In this document: positions 23,158 to 34,785 of the stretch, in pieces
Layout of the letters: each line of letters begins with the position of its first letter
How positions within the stretch are numbered: position 1 is the stretch's first letter
Assembly: GCA_027559495.1 (NCBI GenBank)
Contig: JAMXSV010000017.1
Location: forward strand, 2,046,001 to 2,110,000
Direction of reading: 5' to 3'
Length of the DNA stretch: 64,000 nt
Origin: Aurifilum marmelostoma
Lineage: Eukaryota; Ascomycota; Sordariomycetes; Diaporthales; Cryphonectriaceae
Notes under the pieces: generated by a model
What the model was told of the DNA's origin: nothing
Databases searched by the model: none
The model's input: the letters and a program-made list of their open reading frames with translations, nothing else
Program-made: the position numbers and the translations under genes

Positions 23158-24050
23158 ATGGGCTCTTCAGCAACACCCCTCCGCCTTGCCATCCTCGAGG
23201 CTGACACACCTCTCCCCAACACCAATGCCAAGTACCATGGCTACGGCGGCGTCTTCACCGACCTCTTGCGCCGTGCCGTCGCCCCAGACAGTCTAGACAC
23301 GCACCTACGCATCACCGCACACCACATCGTTCCCGACGGCGACCGCAGCGACGCCGACGCTACTGCCGCGTATCCGGACCTCGCCGACCTGGACGCCATC
23401 CTCATCTCCGGCTCCAAGCACAGCGCCTACCTCGACGAGCCGTGGATCAACAGGCTGATTGACTTTACGCGCGAGGCTCTCGCCACCGAGGGGCGCGTCA
23501 AGGTCGTCGGCGTGTGCTTTGGCCACCAGATCGTCTCGCGTGCGTTGGGCGCTCGGGTTGCTGTGAACGAGAAGGGCTGGGAGGTTAGCGTGACGGACTT
23601 GAGGCTGAGTGAGAAGGGGAGGGAGCTATTTGGATCAGATATGCTTGTGAGTTATCAATTGCCACTTCTTTTCTCGACATCATTTCCCCTTTCACCTTTT
23701 ATAATCGAAAGATATACATACGCATCTTACTCACCCCCCACCCCTCTCCCTAGAAAATCCACCAGATGCACCGTGACATCGTCTTCGGCACACCAGAAGG
23801 CGCCCAGGACCTCGCAGCGACGGATGTCTGCTCCCAGCAGGGCTACCTACTACCGGGCAAGGCCATCACGGTGCAGGGCCACCCAGAGTTCACCGAGACC
23901 ATCGTGTCCGAGATCCTGGGCCTGCGCCGCGAGACCAAGATCATCAGCGAGGACATGTACCGGTCCGGTATGGACCGGGTTGGTAATGAGCACGATGGCG
24001 AGAGGATAGCGCGGGTGTTTCTGAGCTTTATAAGGGGTCAGCTCGGATAG
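23158..24050 (+). CDS. Class I glutamine amidotransferase-like protein
   Basis: Exons 23158-23646 and 23754-24050 (107-nt intron, GTGAGT donor, phase 0) give 261 aa. The stand-alone GATase1 fold is shown by the nucleophile motif VGVCFGHQIV (Cys in the elbow), the oxyanion-type segment LISGSKHSAY, and the catalytic His-Glu in QGHPEFTET. KIHQMHRDIV precedes them, as in GMP synthase-like fungal and bacterial members. It is near the usual 240-260 residues for this group. No synthase domain is attached, so it either partners with another enzyme or acts on glutamyl compounds directly. The start is the first ATG, in a good context (AACAATGGGC), after a CT-rich leader. Confidence 0.88.
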
Positions 24051-24483
24051 CGTTACGACGCTCGGAGCGCGCTGTAGAATGCATTAAATGACAAAAATAC
24101 AGTAAGACTTCAGATATTCACGTAAGACTTTGTGCATTGCAAAGATGACTTGGGAGCCACCGCGAAGCCCGGATAGCGTGGCATTTTAATTTTTTGAATG
24201 AATCAAATGTTGGGTGTTGGGGCACGTTACTAGGAACATATCACCCTAGCAAAGCACTTGGGCAGTCTTCTGAAGAGAAGTAGGTAACTTGCCTATCTCT
24301 GTTCTTTTCTTCAACTTGGGCCACATGACGCCAGCTGCTATTCCAGCCCTTGGAGCGGACATCCCCTTGAAAACACCTGGTTCCAGTAGCAAGACAGCGT
24401 CGCATAGATGCTGCAGGGTAAAAACACAAGTGAGCTTGACCTGCCCCCCGGCAGCACTTCCACCACTACTCCCCACCCCGCGT
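24051..24483. other. Intergenic, convergent 3' flanks
   Basis: Between the 3' ends of the amidotransferase and clp1. Nothing recognisable. Confidence 0.5.
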
Positions 24484-27081
24484 TCAGCCGACGAGATTGA
24501 TGAACTGCTCTGGCCAAGAGCCCAAGAGAAGGGGTTTTTGTGGATCACGACCGCTCGCGGGTGCCAGGATACTAATCTTGCGACGATCTTTGTTGACGTC
24601 GGTGACGTACACAAAGCCCTGGACCGAAGCCGTACGTATGGCTTCAGGAGACTCGTTAGCCTTGGCGTTCATGACCGGCATTGTCCAGTGCGAGAGGGCA
24701 GGACTCGGGTCAAGCCTGTCGAGACCTCGAGGTTCAGGTGGATTGGTAGCTACTCATCAACGTCAGTAAATTCCAACCATTTCCTTTTCTCCCCTAGGTC
24801 TACTTTTCGTAAAGGAGGACCCGTGAGGGTAAGTGAGGGAGTATACATACGGTCAGGAACACGGTAGACCGTAACGTTGTCGAAATCCACCATCTGCTTT
24901 GGGGCGCTCAGGGTTGTCTTGCTGTCTCCATAGAAGTACTCCTTAATTGCTGCATGTTGACAGGCCAGCAGCCACGCCTGGTCGTTCTCCACCACGCCAT
25001 CAGGCTTCTCTTCAAGGCCCACCACACTGATGACATCGCCCAGCGATGTCTTGTCGCCGTGGAAGCGTTTCCGCAGAGCCTCGCCAGCGGCCTGCGAGCC
25101 TAGTGACACGATCGCATTCACCGAGAACTCCTCCACAACGTGAGCCATCATCTCCATCTCCACGTGGCCCAGCTTTCCCTCCAGGGTAACACCAGGTGTA
25201 TCAATGATCAGGCCCGCCGCCTTGGCATCCCTGTCCTCGCTCATCCGGTTGGTGACGGCGCCCGCAAGCTTCGAGGCGATCTCCTTGTACAGCTGGAGGT
25301 CGTCTGTGGCATGCTCGCGGCCATAGTAGTAGACGAGCGGCAGCTTGGGCTGCACCTCGGCGGGACCACTGGTAGGGGTGCCGCTCCAGGCACCGGTACC
25401 CTCGCTCTCGATGTTCATCATAGTTGCAAATGTAGCAGCCGTGAGGGTTCCAGGCAGGGGCAACATGCCCTCGCGCGGGTTCATGTTGACGACAATGGGT
25501 TGAGAGCCCGCCTTTACGGCGTATGCGGTCAGTGTTCGTGCCATTGTTGTCTTGCCGACGCTACCAGGACCAACGATCATGACACGCGGTCCTGTGGTGG
25601 GCGGCTTGGCCTCCGTCGCCTCATGACGCAGACGGTCGAGAAGGGTGTGCAAGTTTATGTGCACTGTCGACGCGCTCGTGTCCGGCGTCAGTTCTGCAAC
25701 CCTCTGGCGATCACAGCTACCCTCAACCTCCAGAGTACAGCCACGAGCAGTGGCAATCTTGGACCGGGTGCCGCTGAAACGATACCACTTATTCAGCGCA
25801 AGCTCGGTGCCATCCCTATCGGCGATGCCATTGACCACTCGGATGGAAACGGTGTCGGCATGTGAGACCTCGAATCGCCACTCCCAGAACGGATAGAGGT
25901 TCACAGTTTGGCGTAGAGAGCTGGGATTCGCCTAGAAAAGAACATATTATCAGCGATGTCGGTCAATGTCAGAAGCTAGAGAGAGATTTCTTGTGGGGTC
26001 GAAGCCATGATGGGTGAGTTGTCAGGATTTGGCAAACTGATGCCATGCAGATGGAAGGCGTAAAGAAGCATAACTATGATAGCAATGGGGATGATGGTGG
26101 TCATTGCCTTCATTGTACTGAAGTGAGCTGATATAAAGGATGAGCCAATACCAAGGACAAGTTTCTCGAGTCCAGACAGCACCACTTGTGAGTTCAGAGG
26201 TCAGATTGCGCCTCTGAAGGGCAGAAGATCGAAGTTCAAATGCCTATGAACACACCGAAGGAGTGAAGTCATGACCAGTAGAGGAACATGTTCTTCAGAA
26301 GGATTCCAGACCCGTGTCTTCACGAGAAAGCGAACAATGAGAAGGCCCGGGTGTGAGCTCGTCACAGTAGAGATATTTATGTAACTGGCTGAGACTGAGA
26401 GTCCATCTTTGTAGAAGGCAAGTTATGCCGATTGTCGCAGAGGGCAGTGGGCTTCTTAGAGCGCGGTCTAGGTGACATTTTACAACAGCCTGGTCTTCAG
26501 GCCCGGTGCGGGTGAAGCTTGTGTCAAGTCTGCACCTTTGCAATATGGAGAGATATCCAAAAGCAAATGATGTGATCTCCAGTAGGACGCAACCTCAGCT
26601 CTCACTGTGCAAGATGGGACAGTGTGTTGAAGTTTGGAATATCGAAAGTCTGGCTTGCGTTGGAGGAATCCACGTCCCGAACTCAGGAAAGGGCCGGCTA
26701 CCCCACCAAAGTGCCAGTGATCGGGGCTCAAAGCGAGCTCCAGGATACTAAAGACAATGGCAGCTTGGATGGGATTTTCCAAGCAACTTTATTGGACCCA
26801 ACAGTGAGCCGCAATGGCCATGCTTCCTTGTGATCACAAAACATATTCACAAGGAAGGCAGATCCCAGTGACCGAGAAGAGGCTGTCTTGACCGAGAGGC
26901 AGGCTGTCAAGCCTCCAGTAGATGGCAGCTGGAGCGATGAAGGCAAAAACAAAGCGGCAACTTGCAGGTGACACACATGCAGGGCTTCTCAGGGGGTTGG
27001 AGGTGCTGGGGAAGGGAAGGAAATGGGGCTGCCAACAAAACTCACCTTGATGGGCAGCTGGCCCAATCCTGGAATGGACAT
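24484..27081 (-). CDS. clp1: Clp1, mRNA cleavage/polyadenylation factor IA subunit
   Basis: Exons 27081-27046 (12 codons, MSIPGLGQLPIK), 25931-24851 and 24749-24484 give 460 aa, close to the usual fungal length of about 450. Clp1 links pre-mRNA 3'-end cleavage with Pcf11; animal homologs are RNA 5'-hydroxyl kinases. The N-terminal beta domain (NLYPFWEWRFEV), Walker A GPGSVGKTT (about 133-141), NMNPREG, LIIDTPG and the C-terminal domain (GFVYVTDVNKDRRKISILAP, WPEQFINLVG) are all present. The MSIPGLGQ start is what I expect for this family, which decides the first exon. It implies a 1,114-nt first intron (27045-25932) with a good GTGAGT donor and TTTTCTAG acceptor, very long for this genome. 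Intron 2 is 101 nt. The nucleus is the expected location. Confidence 0.9.
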
Positions 27082-28131
27082 GACTGTAAAGCTTGTGCAG
27101 AACCGCACGTGATAAGGGTGGATGCAGCAAATTGTTTGCAGCAATGAGGCTGTTCGTGAGGTGTGGCGGGTGTGTGTGTTTGCGTGTGTGGATGCTGTGG
27201 ATTGAAAGGTGAGGTTGGGATAGCTTGGAGCTCTGAGCTCTGTCAGGCGCAGCAGGGCTTGCGGGGGGGGGGGCACACGGGAATGGGTGGGGACAGCGGG
27301 TGCAGCCGTCGGGCTGGCAGGCTGGCAGGCTGGCATGTGCAGTTTTTGTGTTACAGGTAGGCATTATGAAAAGACACAGACAAAGTTTGCCGCAATGCCA
27401 AAAGTGTTTCGAATCAATCATCCCGAACATTTCACAAACCTAAAATCTGGTCAGTTTATGGCGGAAATCTCCCTCCTGTAACTCTAATGAAGACATGCTC
27501 TACGAATCGATTAACCACTTGAGGCAGTCTGGGGAGTGTCCAATTGGACTTGACCAGGTCTGCTGAGCGCATCTGGTGGGATATCTGACTGTATGTAGCC
27601 GCAAAGATAAAGGTCATTCAAGTGACTGTGGTTGTTCACATAATTGTATTACTCAAAATAGAATAGCCTGGCACGCAGTTGCAATATTTGAGAGTACTGA
27701 AAACAGGTTCGCGGATTTTTCTGAGGCGACAGTGACGGCGCAACAACAGGATCCGGGGGAAGAGAAAAATAAAAACATAAGCTAAACAAATAACCATACG
27801 TACTCCTAGACCATATTTGTGTTGGGTATTATGGAATGCGTCATGAGCGCCAATGGAGAATGCGTCCTTGTGCGGTTCTGCGTGAGATGCCTGATCATCA
27901 TGCCCCTGAACCGTTGCCATCTGATGCTGACCCCCGCCTCCGTGTTTGGTACGGATACTTTTGTCTTGCCCCATATTTGCCATGCGATGACAGTTGCTAA
28001 GGTCTAATTCTGTCTTCTGAAAAGCAGTTGTCCCTCAAAACGCCGAGCCTCCCACTCCCCAACCCCGCCGCCCCCTAGAAGCCGTTCAATTGTTGTTGTG
28101 TGGGCTGTCGCTGTTTCATGACAGCAGCCAC
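27082..28131. other. Intergenic, clp1 promoter side
   Basis: Between clp1 and the 3' end of the multikinase gene, both on the minus strand. It contains a GT-rich stretch (27171-27190), an 11-nt G tract (27263-27273) and a triplicated 8-mer at 27312-27335. No gene is seen. Confidence 0.5.
27312..27335. repeat. Tandem 8-mer GGCTGGCA x3
   Basis: Three perfect copies of GGCTGGCA about 230 bp upstream of the clp1 start. No function is evident. Confidence 0.8.
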
Positions 28132-29459
28132 TCAGGTATGCGGAAGAGGAATCTCCTGTGACAGCTCCTCGAAAATGCTGATCAAACTCCTGACGCCCAG
28201 TAAAATGTTTTCGTCAGGACCCTGGCCCGGGGTCCACGTGGCGTGCGCAAAGTCGATGAGCTTCAGGTTCCAGATCTTGGGCTCAAATTCCAAATCGGAG
28301 TCGGACTCGGACGCCGCATCAGCAGCAGGACCGATGTTGTAGGAGATAATCTCGCCGTCGTCGTCCAGGCCAATGCCACTATCAATACGGCTCGTGGAGC
28401 GTCCAGGGAGATGTTCATCCTTCTTTCCTTTAACCGAGTTGGCTGTGCTGCCGCTGTTCTCATCGATGGCGGCCTTGAGCGCATCGCCGTCGCCCTCGAA
28501 GATGAACAGCAGGCTGGATGAGTACATGCGGCTCTCTTCGCCCTCGAGGACGTCGCGCACACGCTCCAGATCCCTGCGGAACGCATCCGCGACGGCGCGG
28601 GCGTAGTCATCGTCGATGCCAGCGCCGCAGTTGTAGATGAACTGCCGAAACGCATCCACCACATTCTCCTTGTTGACATCATTTCGGCCAAAGTCCTTGT
28701 CATAAATCTTGTAGTCCTCCTCGTCTAGGTCGTCGGGGTTGTCGGAGCCTTTGTACACGCGCATGCCAGCAATGCGGAAGCCAAGGTCGTGGTGTGTGGT
28801 CTCGGCGCTGATCTTGTCGAATCGGCGCTTCTTTTCGAGGGGCGCATCGTCTGCCCACAGCCTTCGGCCCAGCTTCACGTCCATGATGTTCGGTCGCTTG
28901 AATCCAAACGCGGCGTTGTCCAGCGCTACGGCGGTATTGGTGGGGATCTTGCGGTTCAGGTTCGGTATCCACGTAACATTGTCCACTGGCGCTGGTGCTG
29001 CCGCGGCTGTCGAGGCCTCCTGTACTGCTGGCACTGCCACTGCAGTTGGTATTCCTGCCTCTTTTGCTTCGTGCTGCCCTCCCACGAGTTCCTGTATCTG
29101 TTCTTTGATGTCCGGGATGATGTTGTCCACCACGATGGGGATCTGCTCGGTGATGGATTTCAGGTCGGCGCCATCGTTGAGTGAGAGGCTGCCAATAAAG
29201 AGAGGGACGATCTCGGCCATGCGATTATGGTCGGGGTCCTGCAGCGACTGGTAAAAATCGATCTCGGACTTGGTGCACGGTTTGATGAACAGTTCGCCAC
29301 CTGTGTTGCACATTGTTCCATCGCTAAAGGGGGGTGTTAGCATCATCGCGCGGGCCACAAGCTGCAAGTCCTCGCGCCCTGGCAGACTCACTGTCCGGCG
29401 ACGGCATAATTGTACTCGACGAGTTCGGAATAGTGAGGTATCACTTTTTGCGAAGGCAT
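28132..29459 (-). CDS. Inositol polyphosphate multikinase (Arg82/Ipk2 type)
   Basis: Exons 29459-29392 and 29323-28132 (66-nt intron, GTGAGT donor, ATGCTAAC branch site, phase 2) give 419 aa. This IPK family phosphorylates Ins(1,4,5)P3 to higher inositol phosphates. Its signature PxxxDxKxG appears as PNIMDVKLG, with the SSLL element in YSSSLLFIFEGD and the C-terminal KLIDFAHA, whose Asp binds Mg2+. The N-terminal YAVAGHDG, completed across the splice junction, and ELFIKPCTKSEIDFYQ are also typical. An Ala/Val/Pro-rich insert lies around residues 125-155, and an acidic Ser-Asp stretch precedes the IDF motif. Yeast Arg82 also acts in ArgR-Mcm1 transcription control; whether that holds here is unknown. 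Confidence 0.9.
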
Positions 29460-31815
29460 TTTGGTCTGAGGTCGTTGGTTTCTGGACAGGAGACGAGCTG
29501 GGTTGTTGTTAAGGGATGGAAAATGGACGCGCTCGGGTATGGCGCATCCAGGGGCAGACACCGTACAGTATTGCCGTCCAAGAGAATGGAATGGAAAGAA
29601 TAGGGGATCGGAAATGAATCGAGGTGTGGCGATGTATGTGGTCGGAGATGCGCCAGACGGCCGAGCTACGAAAACGGGAAAGAGAGTCGGGTCTGCGAAT
29701 TGGGGTCCAAGGGACAATAAGTCGGTCGTGGCAGGGTTAGTAATTTAGAAGAATTGATAAAAAAAAAAACAGGTTTGGAGAAGCGAAAAGGGCGGGACAA
29801 AAGGAGGGTTATGAAGAGAAGAAAATGACAAGGAAGAGAAGGACGAGGCAGCTCGAGGATCCGTCCCTGCGAGGCAAAAGTGCCGCAGGCTTAGACCTTT
29901 GGTAGTGCTATATGGGTTAACGTTAACGAAAAGTGAGAGATGATGAGTAGAAAGGGCCGTGCTGAGGGGGGGAGGGGGTGGCCGCAAGGATTGCAGGATG
30001 GGTAGGAGAGAAAGTGTGAGAAGTAGAAAAAATTACAGAAGGCCAAGGTTAGGAAATAGTGGGTGCGATAGAGTTCGTGGTAATCACTGGGGTGCGCAGG
30101 CGCCTTCAGTGGAGTGACTAGATGTCGTGCCTCCCCATCACGCCCTGTCATGCTGGCTGCATATGGGGCCGTGGGCGAAGTACTGTTACTTTGTATGCTG
30201 CCGCGGTTTTCTTAATGACGGGAACACCATCTTCAAGGGGGGCTCGATCTTCTGACAGGTGCAAGCTGCAAGGGATCCTCGAGGCAAAACAGTGGACGAC
30301 CCCACCACTGTGATCCGAGCCCCTGGATTTTTTTTTTTTTTCCTCTTCTTTTAATTCTCTTATAGTTCATCAGTGCACTGTTTAAGTCACAACCACCCCC
30401 CTTACTCAATGGAATTCCACGAGGTATCAAGTCAAGCGCAGTCACTCGACAGCCCAAATGCCGCCATCGAGTGACAAAGATTCCTATGGATCCGTCAATG
30501 GGACGCAGCAGACATGCGCCGACGTTCAAGCGCTTACGCATTGTTGCCCCTATTTGATAGTGGCGGCTGCGGTGGCCTCCAAGTCCCTGTCTGAGTGGCT
30601 GATGCGAGTTCCGGCTCTCCTGTTGGATTACTGCCTGGGAGCGAGCTCGCTTAGGGCTACACAGCCTCTCTTCACGCCTCCCCCGCTCACCTTGTCGCCA
30701 TCGTCTTCCGTGAGACTCAGTCTCTGTCCCCAGTGACAGAAGACAACGAATGGACTGCAGCACAAAAGCTGAACGCCGATAATAGTCATCATGCGTGCCT
30801 GACAAAATGTCTGGACGGGGACGTCTCGCGGCGACCGCCGTCCATGTACTGAACCAATGCGGTGAGACCTGATCGTACAAGGTGACCAAGTCAATAATTG
30901 GGTCTTTTCCGAATCAGAGCCCAGCGAACAAGCCGCGGTGAGACAGTCCAGCGCAGCCCAGCTGAGCAGGCCACATGCCCAACCAGCAGACGACGGACGG
31001 AAGAAGTTTCGCTCTCGGTCTCGCTACCCATTCAGCTGCTCAGGCCTAAGAGCCACCTTGCAAACATTGAATCATCAGTGGCCAGTATGACATCGCGATC
31101 CAGAGTCCGCCGCAGGTCGCGGACGATTTCGAGCATGGGCCGTTCCTGACAGGTGTGGATGGCGGCGCAAGCAATGAGGACGGGGCATATCTTAGGAGGA
31201 GCCGTGCCTACTTAACCCACAGGCGATCTAGACCTGGGGCATGTCGGGTCAATGCACGATTCGTTAGGCGGGCCGGGCGGGCATATGCAGGTCATGGCTG
31301 TGCCCTATGCCATGTTGGTGGAGGCCTTTTGGAGCTTTCACTGTCGTGCTTCGCTGTCGCACAACTCACCAAGAGCAGGCAAATTTCGATACGGTTTCGA
31401 TTGATTATAATACTAGCTCTACCAAAAGTTCACTCCTACCTGAAGGAAGGTCGAGGCTGAGCGGTAGAGGCACAAACCTTATTCAAAGACCAGGTTGCCG
31501 CATCACGCGCTGCACTGCGTCTCAAATTACCCACGCAAGCTACTTTTTGGGCTCCAACCATGACAGTCACTGGGGACAATATCTGGGAATGGACTCGCTT
31601 CATCATCAGACCGTGGGAGAAGTAATAGACCAAATCCCACGGAGGACGTATGCAAGCAATTGCTCCTGTCAAGTATAAATCTGTGTACCGAATCGATTTG
31701 CCTGTACCTCGAAATAATTGAGCTGACCAACGCCCGACGAGCCGATTTCTTGAACAAAGAAATTTGCCTTTCTTCCCAATGGCAGAAGCACAAGCCACGA
31801 TGAGACGTAAGAATA
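29460..31815. other. Intergenic
   Basis: About 2.4 kb between the multikinase start and the 3' end of arb1. Homopolymer T/A runs (30329-30341, 29760-29769) and short frames only. A 218-codon minus-strand frame (30233-30889) has no motif and I reject it. Confidence 0.5.
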
Positions 31816-33614
31816 TCAGATCCTGGCCCTCTCCATGGCTTTCCGCAGTGCCTCTGCATCCTCCACCTCTCTCATCTGCTGATCAAGCTCGGGATCCACC
31901 TTCCTCTGCTCTTTGACCATCTCACGTTCCTCCCTCGCCAGCTCCTCCTGTTCTCGTCTGTCCTCAGCACCGGGGTCATCCGCCGACGGTGCCGAGCGTT
32001 TTCCGGGCCGTGGTGGCTTCCAGTCGAGCATCAGGCTCTGCGGCAGGAACACGTAGAAGGAGGGGAAAATGTCAATGACATCCTTGATAAAGTGGAGACC
32101 AATGTCCAACTCGCAGATTGTCAGTCGCATCTTCATACCCACATCCAGATGTTCCAGGACTGTGTGTTCCATGTACACAGACACATGCTCTCCTGGATCA
32201 TCGGCGCGTCCTGACGCGTGTGTTGGGCGCTTGTCCCAGCCATCCTCGATGGTGTTCGGCTCCAGGACTATGTAGCCAGCAGGCGTCACATGGCGGGGAC
32301 TGCTGCTCTGCGTTGAGAGGCCTCCGTATAGATTAGCAATGGAGGGATCGGCAAACACGATCTTCTTCACCTCGTAGGCACTCTGAAAGGTGTGAATGAC
32401 ACGCAAGGGCTTCACGTCCATCTCAAGCATGCGGCCGATTAGGTCTGGCTCGTGCAACATCATGGTCGTCTTGAAAACGCACTGAGCATCAAATTCCGCG
32501 GGCGCGAAAGCCATGTCGCTAATGGCCCCTGGAACTTTGACCACTCCACCCGAGTTATTGACAAGCTTCTTGTCCTGATACATGACAAGATCTTCATCTT
32601 CCGGCTCGATGCTCTCGTTTTTGGTGATAGGCTTGCCGGTTGAGTAGAAGAGTATGCGACAGGCCAGATTGAAGTCGCCCGGCATCTTACAGCCGGCGGT
32701 GGCGATGCGTGGGAGCTCAGTCAAGGCGAGCTCACAGATGTGGGTCGCCTCGGCCAGATTGTCCTCATACTCGGGGCAGACATCGTGGTGGCGGACGTAT
32801 TTCAGGAAGTTGCGGATCGTGTCGGCTGCCAGGGAAATTTGCGGTGCGTTGGGCCCGCCCTGCTCGGGGAGGTAGGAGCCACTGGAGATTAATTTGAGGT
32901 CAGTTCTCTGTATTGTGACGATGGAGTTCAAGGGGTGGGGGGAAAGCATTTGGGCGAGCGCTCAGGCAAGAGGAGAAGTGCTTACAGAAATCCTGCAACA
33001 ACGCCCGCAAAGTCCACATCCCAGTGTTCCGGATAGGACGGGTCGAACCACTTGCCCTTGTCGCCACTGCCGTTGGAGACAAAGTTGTTGGCAGTGAAAG
33101 CACGAATCTCGTCGGCGGTGTAGTCATCGTTCTTCCAGTCTTTGGCCAGGTCAGCGGTGCCTGTGAACTGCCGCTGAGCGCTCTCGATGCCACCAAGGGC
33201 GAGATACTTCTGGAACAGGGCATTTCGGTCCTGGGTTAGGCGGCGGCGGGAAACGAATCGCTGGATGCACTCTTCAATTCTCCTGTCTCGAATTAGGAGT
33301 CTGGAGCGTGATATCTGCTCTCTGGGGCCAGAACTTACTCGTGGAATGGTCGAGTACTGCCGGGAGGTTAATGACTATTCTGTGCGTTGTGGGCCAGGAC
33401 CGGTACTTACGGATTGTAGATGTCCTGCTCAATAGCATACTCGGCAGGTGTCATGGGAGGGTCGGCGAAACCGTCTGCGCGTAGGGCTGTCAGCAACAGT
33501 CGGTCGGTATTTGTCAAGAGGTCAACATCGTGGGTGTTACAAACCCTCGAAACCCGAGCCACGATTCTTCACCAAAGCAGTATCGCCTCGCTTGGACGTG
33601 GTCTGAGGGGCCAT
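31816..33614 (-). CDS. arb1: Arb1, subunit of the Argonaute siRNA chaperone (ARC) complex
   Basis: Exons 33614-33545, 33474-33411, 33356-33339 (18 nt), 33282-32986 and 32881-31816 close exactly in frame to 504 aa. In fission yeast Arb1 holds duplex siRNA-loaded Argonaute with Arb2 and is needed for RNAi heterochromatin. The matching segments are DGFADPPMTPAEY, RIEECIQRFVSRRRL, QKYLALGGIESAQRQFTG, WFDPSYPEHWDVDFAGVVAGFL, TIRNFLKYVRHHDVCPEY, ADPSIANLYGG and the basic, Glu-rich C-terminal coiled stretch (QMREVEDAEALRKAMERARI). Three of the four introns start with GTAAG. The exon of 18 nt encodes most of TRPFHE and would be missed by many gene finders. The gene implies a working RNAi pathway in this species. 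Confidence 0.87.
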
Positions 33615-34785
33615 TTTGATGGCAGAATTTATGTGTTTGGGAAAAGAGGTGTTGGTGTGGAAAGAGCCAGTTTCGATCCAGCAGGATCGTCCTTTCTGCT
33701 TGGGCTGATACGAAGGCTGGCCACAGGCGATATTGATCTGACAGCCTGTGAAAGCTCGAAATCTGGGCGAGAAGCTAATGCGCACTTGCCCAGTGGAGTA
33801 AATGAATGTTGATGAAGATTGAGAGAAAAGAAAAGTCAATAAATAGGAAATTCGTTTGCTGATGTTTGCAATCCGTCACAGGCAAGAGAAGGAGGCAGAG
33901 CCGTCCAGAAACACCTCTGCAGCATCTACCATTGTTTGTACAAGTTGCACGACCTGCATTGGCCACACCACAAGCATTAGCAACGCGCCCAAGGGGTCTG
34001 GCTCAAGGAAACTGGCCAGTTTGAAGTCGATGGCATCATCATCCATATCTCTGCTTGTCAACAAGTTTTGATGGCTGGCCGTCCTTACAATGCCAGTAAC
34101 TCTGAATGGTGACGTCTCTTCAAGATCTGCTGTTCCAGCTAGGCTTCAAGATCAGTGCTGGTACCACATAGCCTTGCCAAATATCTGCACTGTTGCCTAG
34201 ATATTGAGATCATCGTTCCCAATCACCGGGCGAAATTATGTTGAAGCCACTTTTAACCACCACTTTGGCAAGAGGCTCCGATGATTGCGGCAGACCAAAG
34301 CTTCAATAGCAAGCCAAATTCATTTTTCCCCCCTACTATGTTCCACCTGTGCATGAGTCACCCTCACCACAGGGACTGTATTGCAGTTACTGTAGTATGC
34401 AATTAATTAAACCATGCAATTGGAAATCCCTGCCTCTCTGCTCATGTACAGACTTGAACGGAATGAAATGGGACTGGAACACGATAGATCAGAAAGGGTA
34501 GGAGAACATACTCCTAACGAAGGCATCGCCCAATGTAGTTACGTAGGTAAAGATCATGCTAGCAGCGTAACAGAGGGCAGGTGCGAGCGGGGACAGCGCG
34601 CTGGTGTTCTGGCTTTGTCCACCCAGCGGCTATTTAGGACACCAACAAAGAGACAAACATCAAATCAAATACAGCTTCCAATTCTCTTCCTCCCGAATCC
34701 CCTTCTTTCTATTTCCTCTCCCACGCAGATAACACCACCACAACACAATCTCAGTTTCTCAAGCTGCAACACGTCCGTACCCACG
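33615..34785. other. Intergenic, divergent promoters
   Basis: Shared upstream region of arb1 and the nuclease-like gene. A leader rich in C and A lies at about 34660-34785. No gene is seen. Confidence 0.5.

Noticed and set aside
25976..26014. Alternative clp1 start MASTPQEISL just upstream of exon 2
   Set aside because: It stops at once and has no GT donor before the exon 2 acceptor, whereas the exon at 27081-27046 matches the family N-terminus and phase.
26150..26250. Possible tRNA-like B box (AGTTCAAATGC)
   Set aside because: No matching A box or cloverleaf pairing could be found around it.
26834..27430. 198-codon minus-strand frame over the clp1 first exon
   Set aside because: Different frame from MSIPGLGQLPIK; Pro/His/Ser-rich translation of promoter and intron DNA.
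30233..30889. 218-codon minus-strand frame between the multikinase and arb1
   Set aside because: Very Arg-rich, no recognisable domain, begins at a non-ATG or weak start and overlaps homopolymer tracts.
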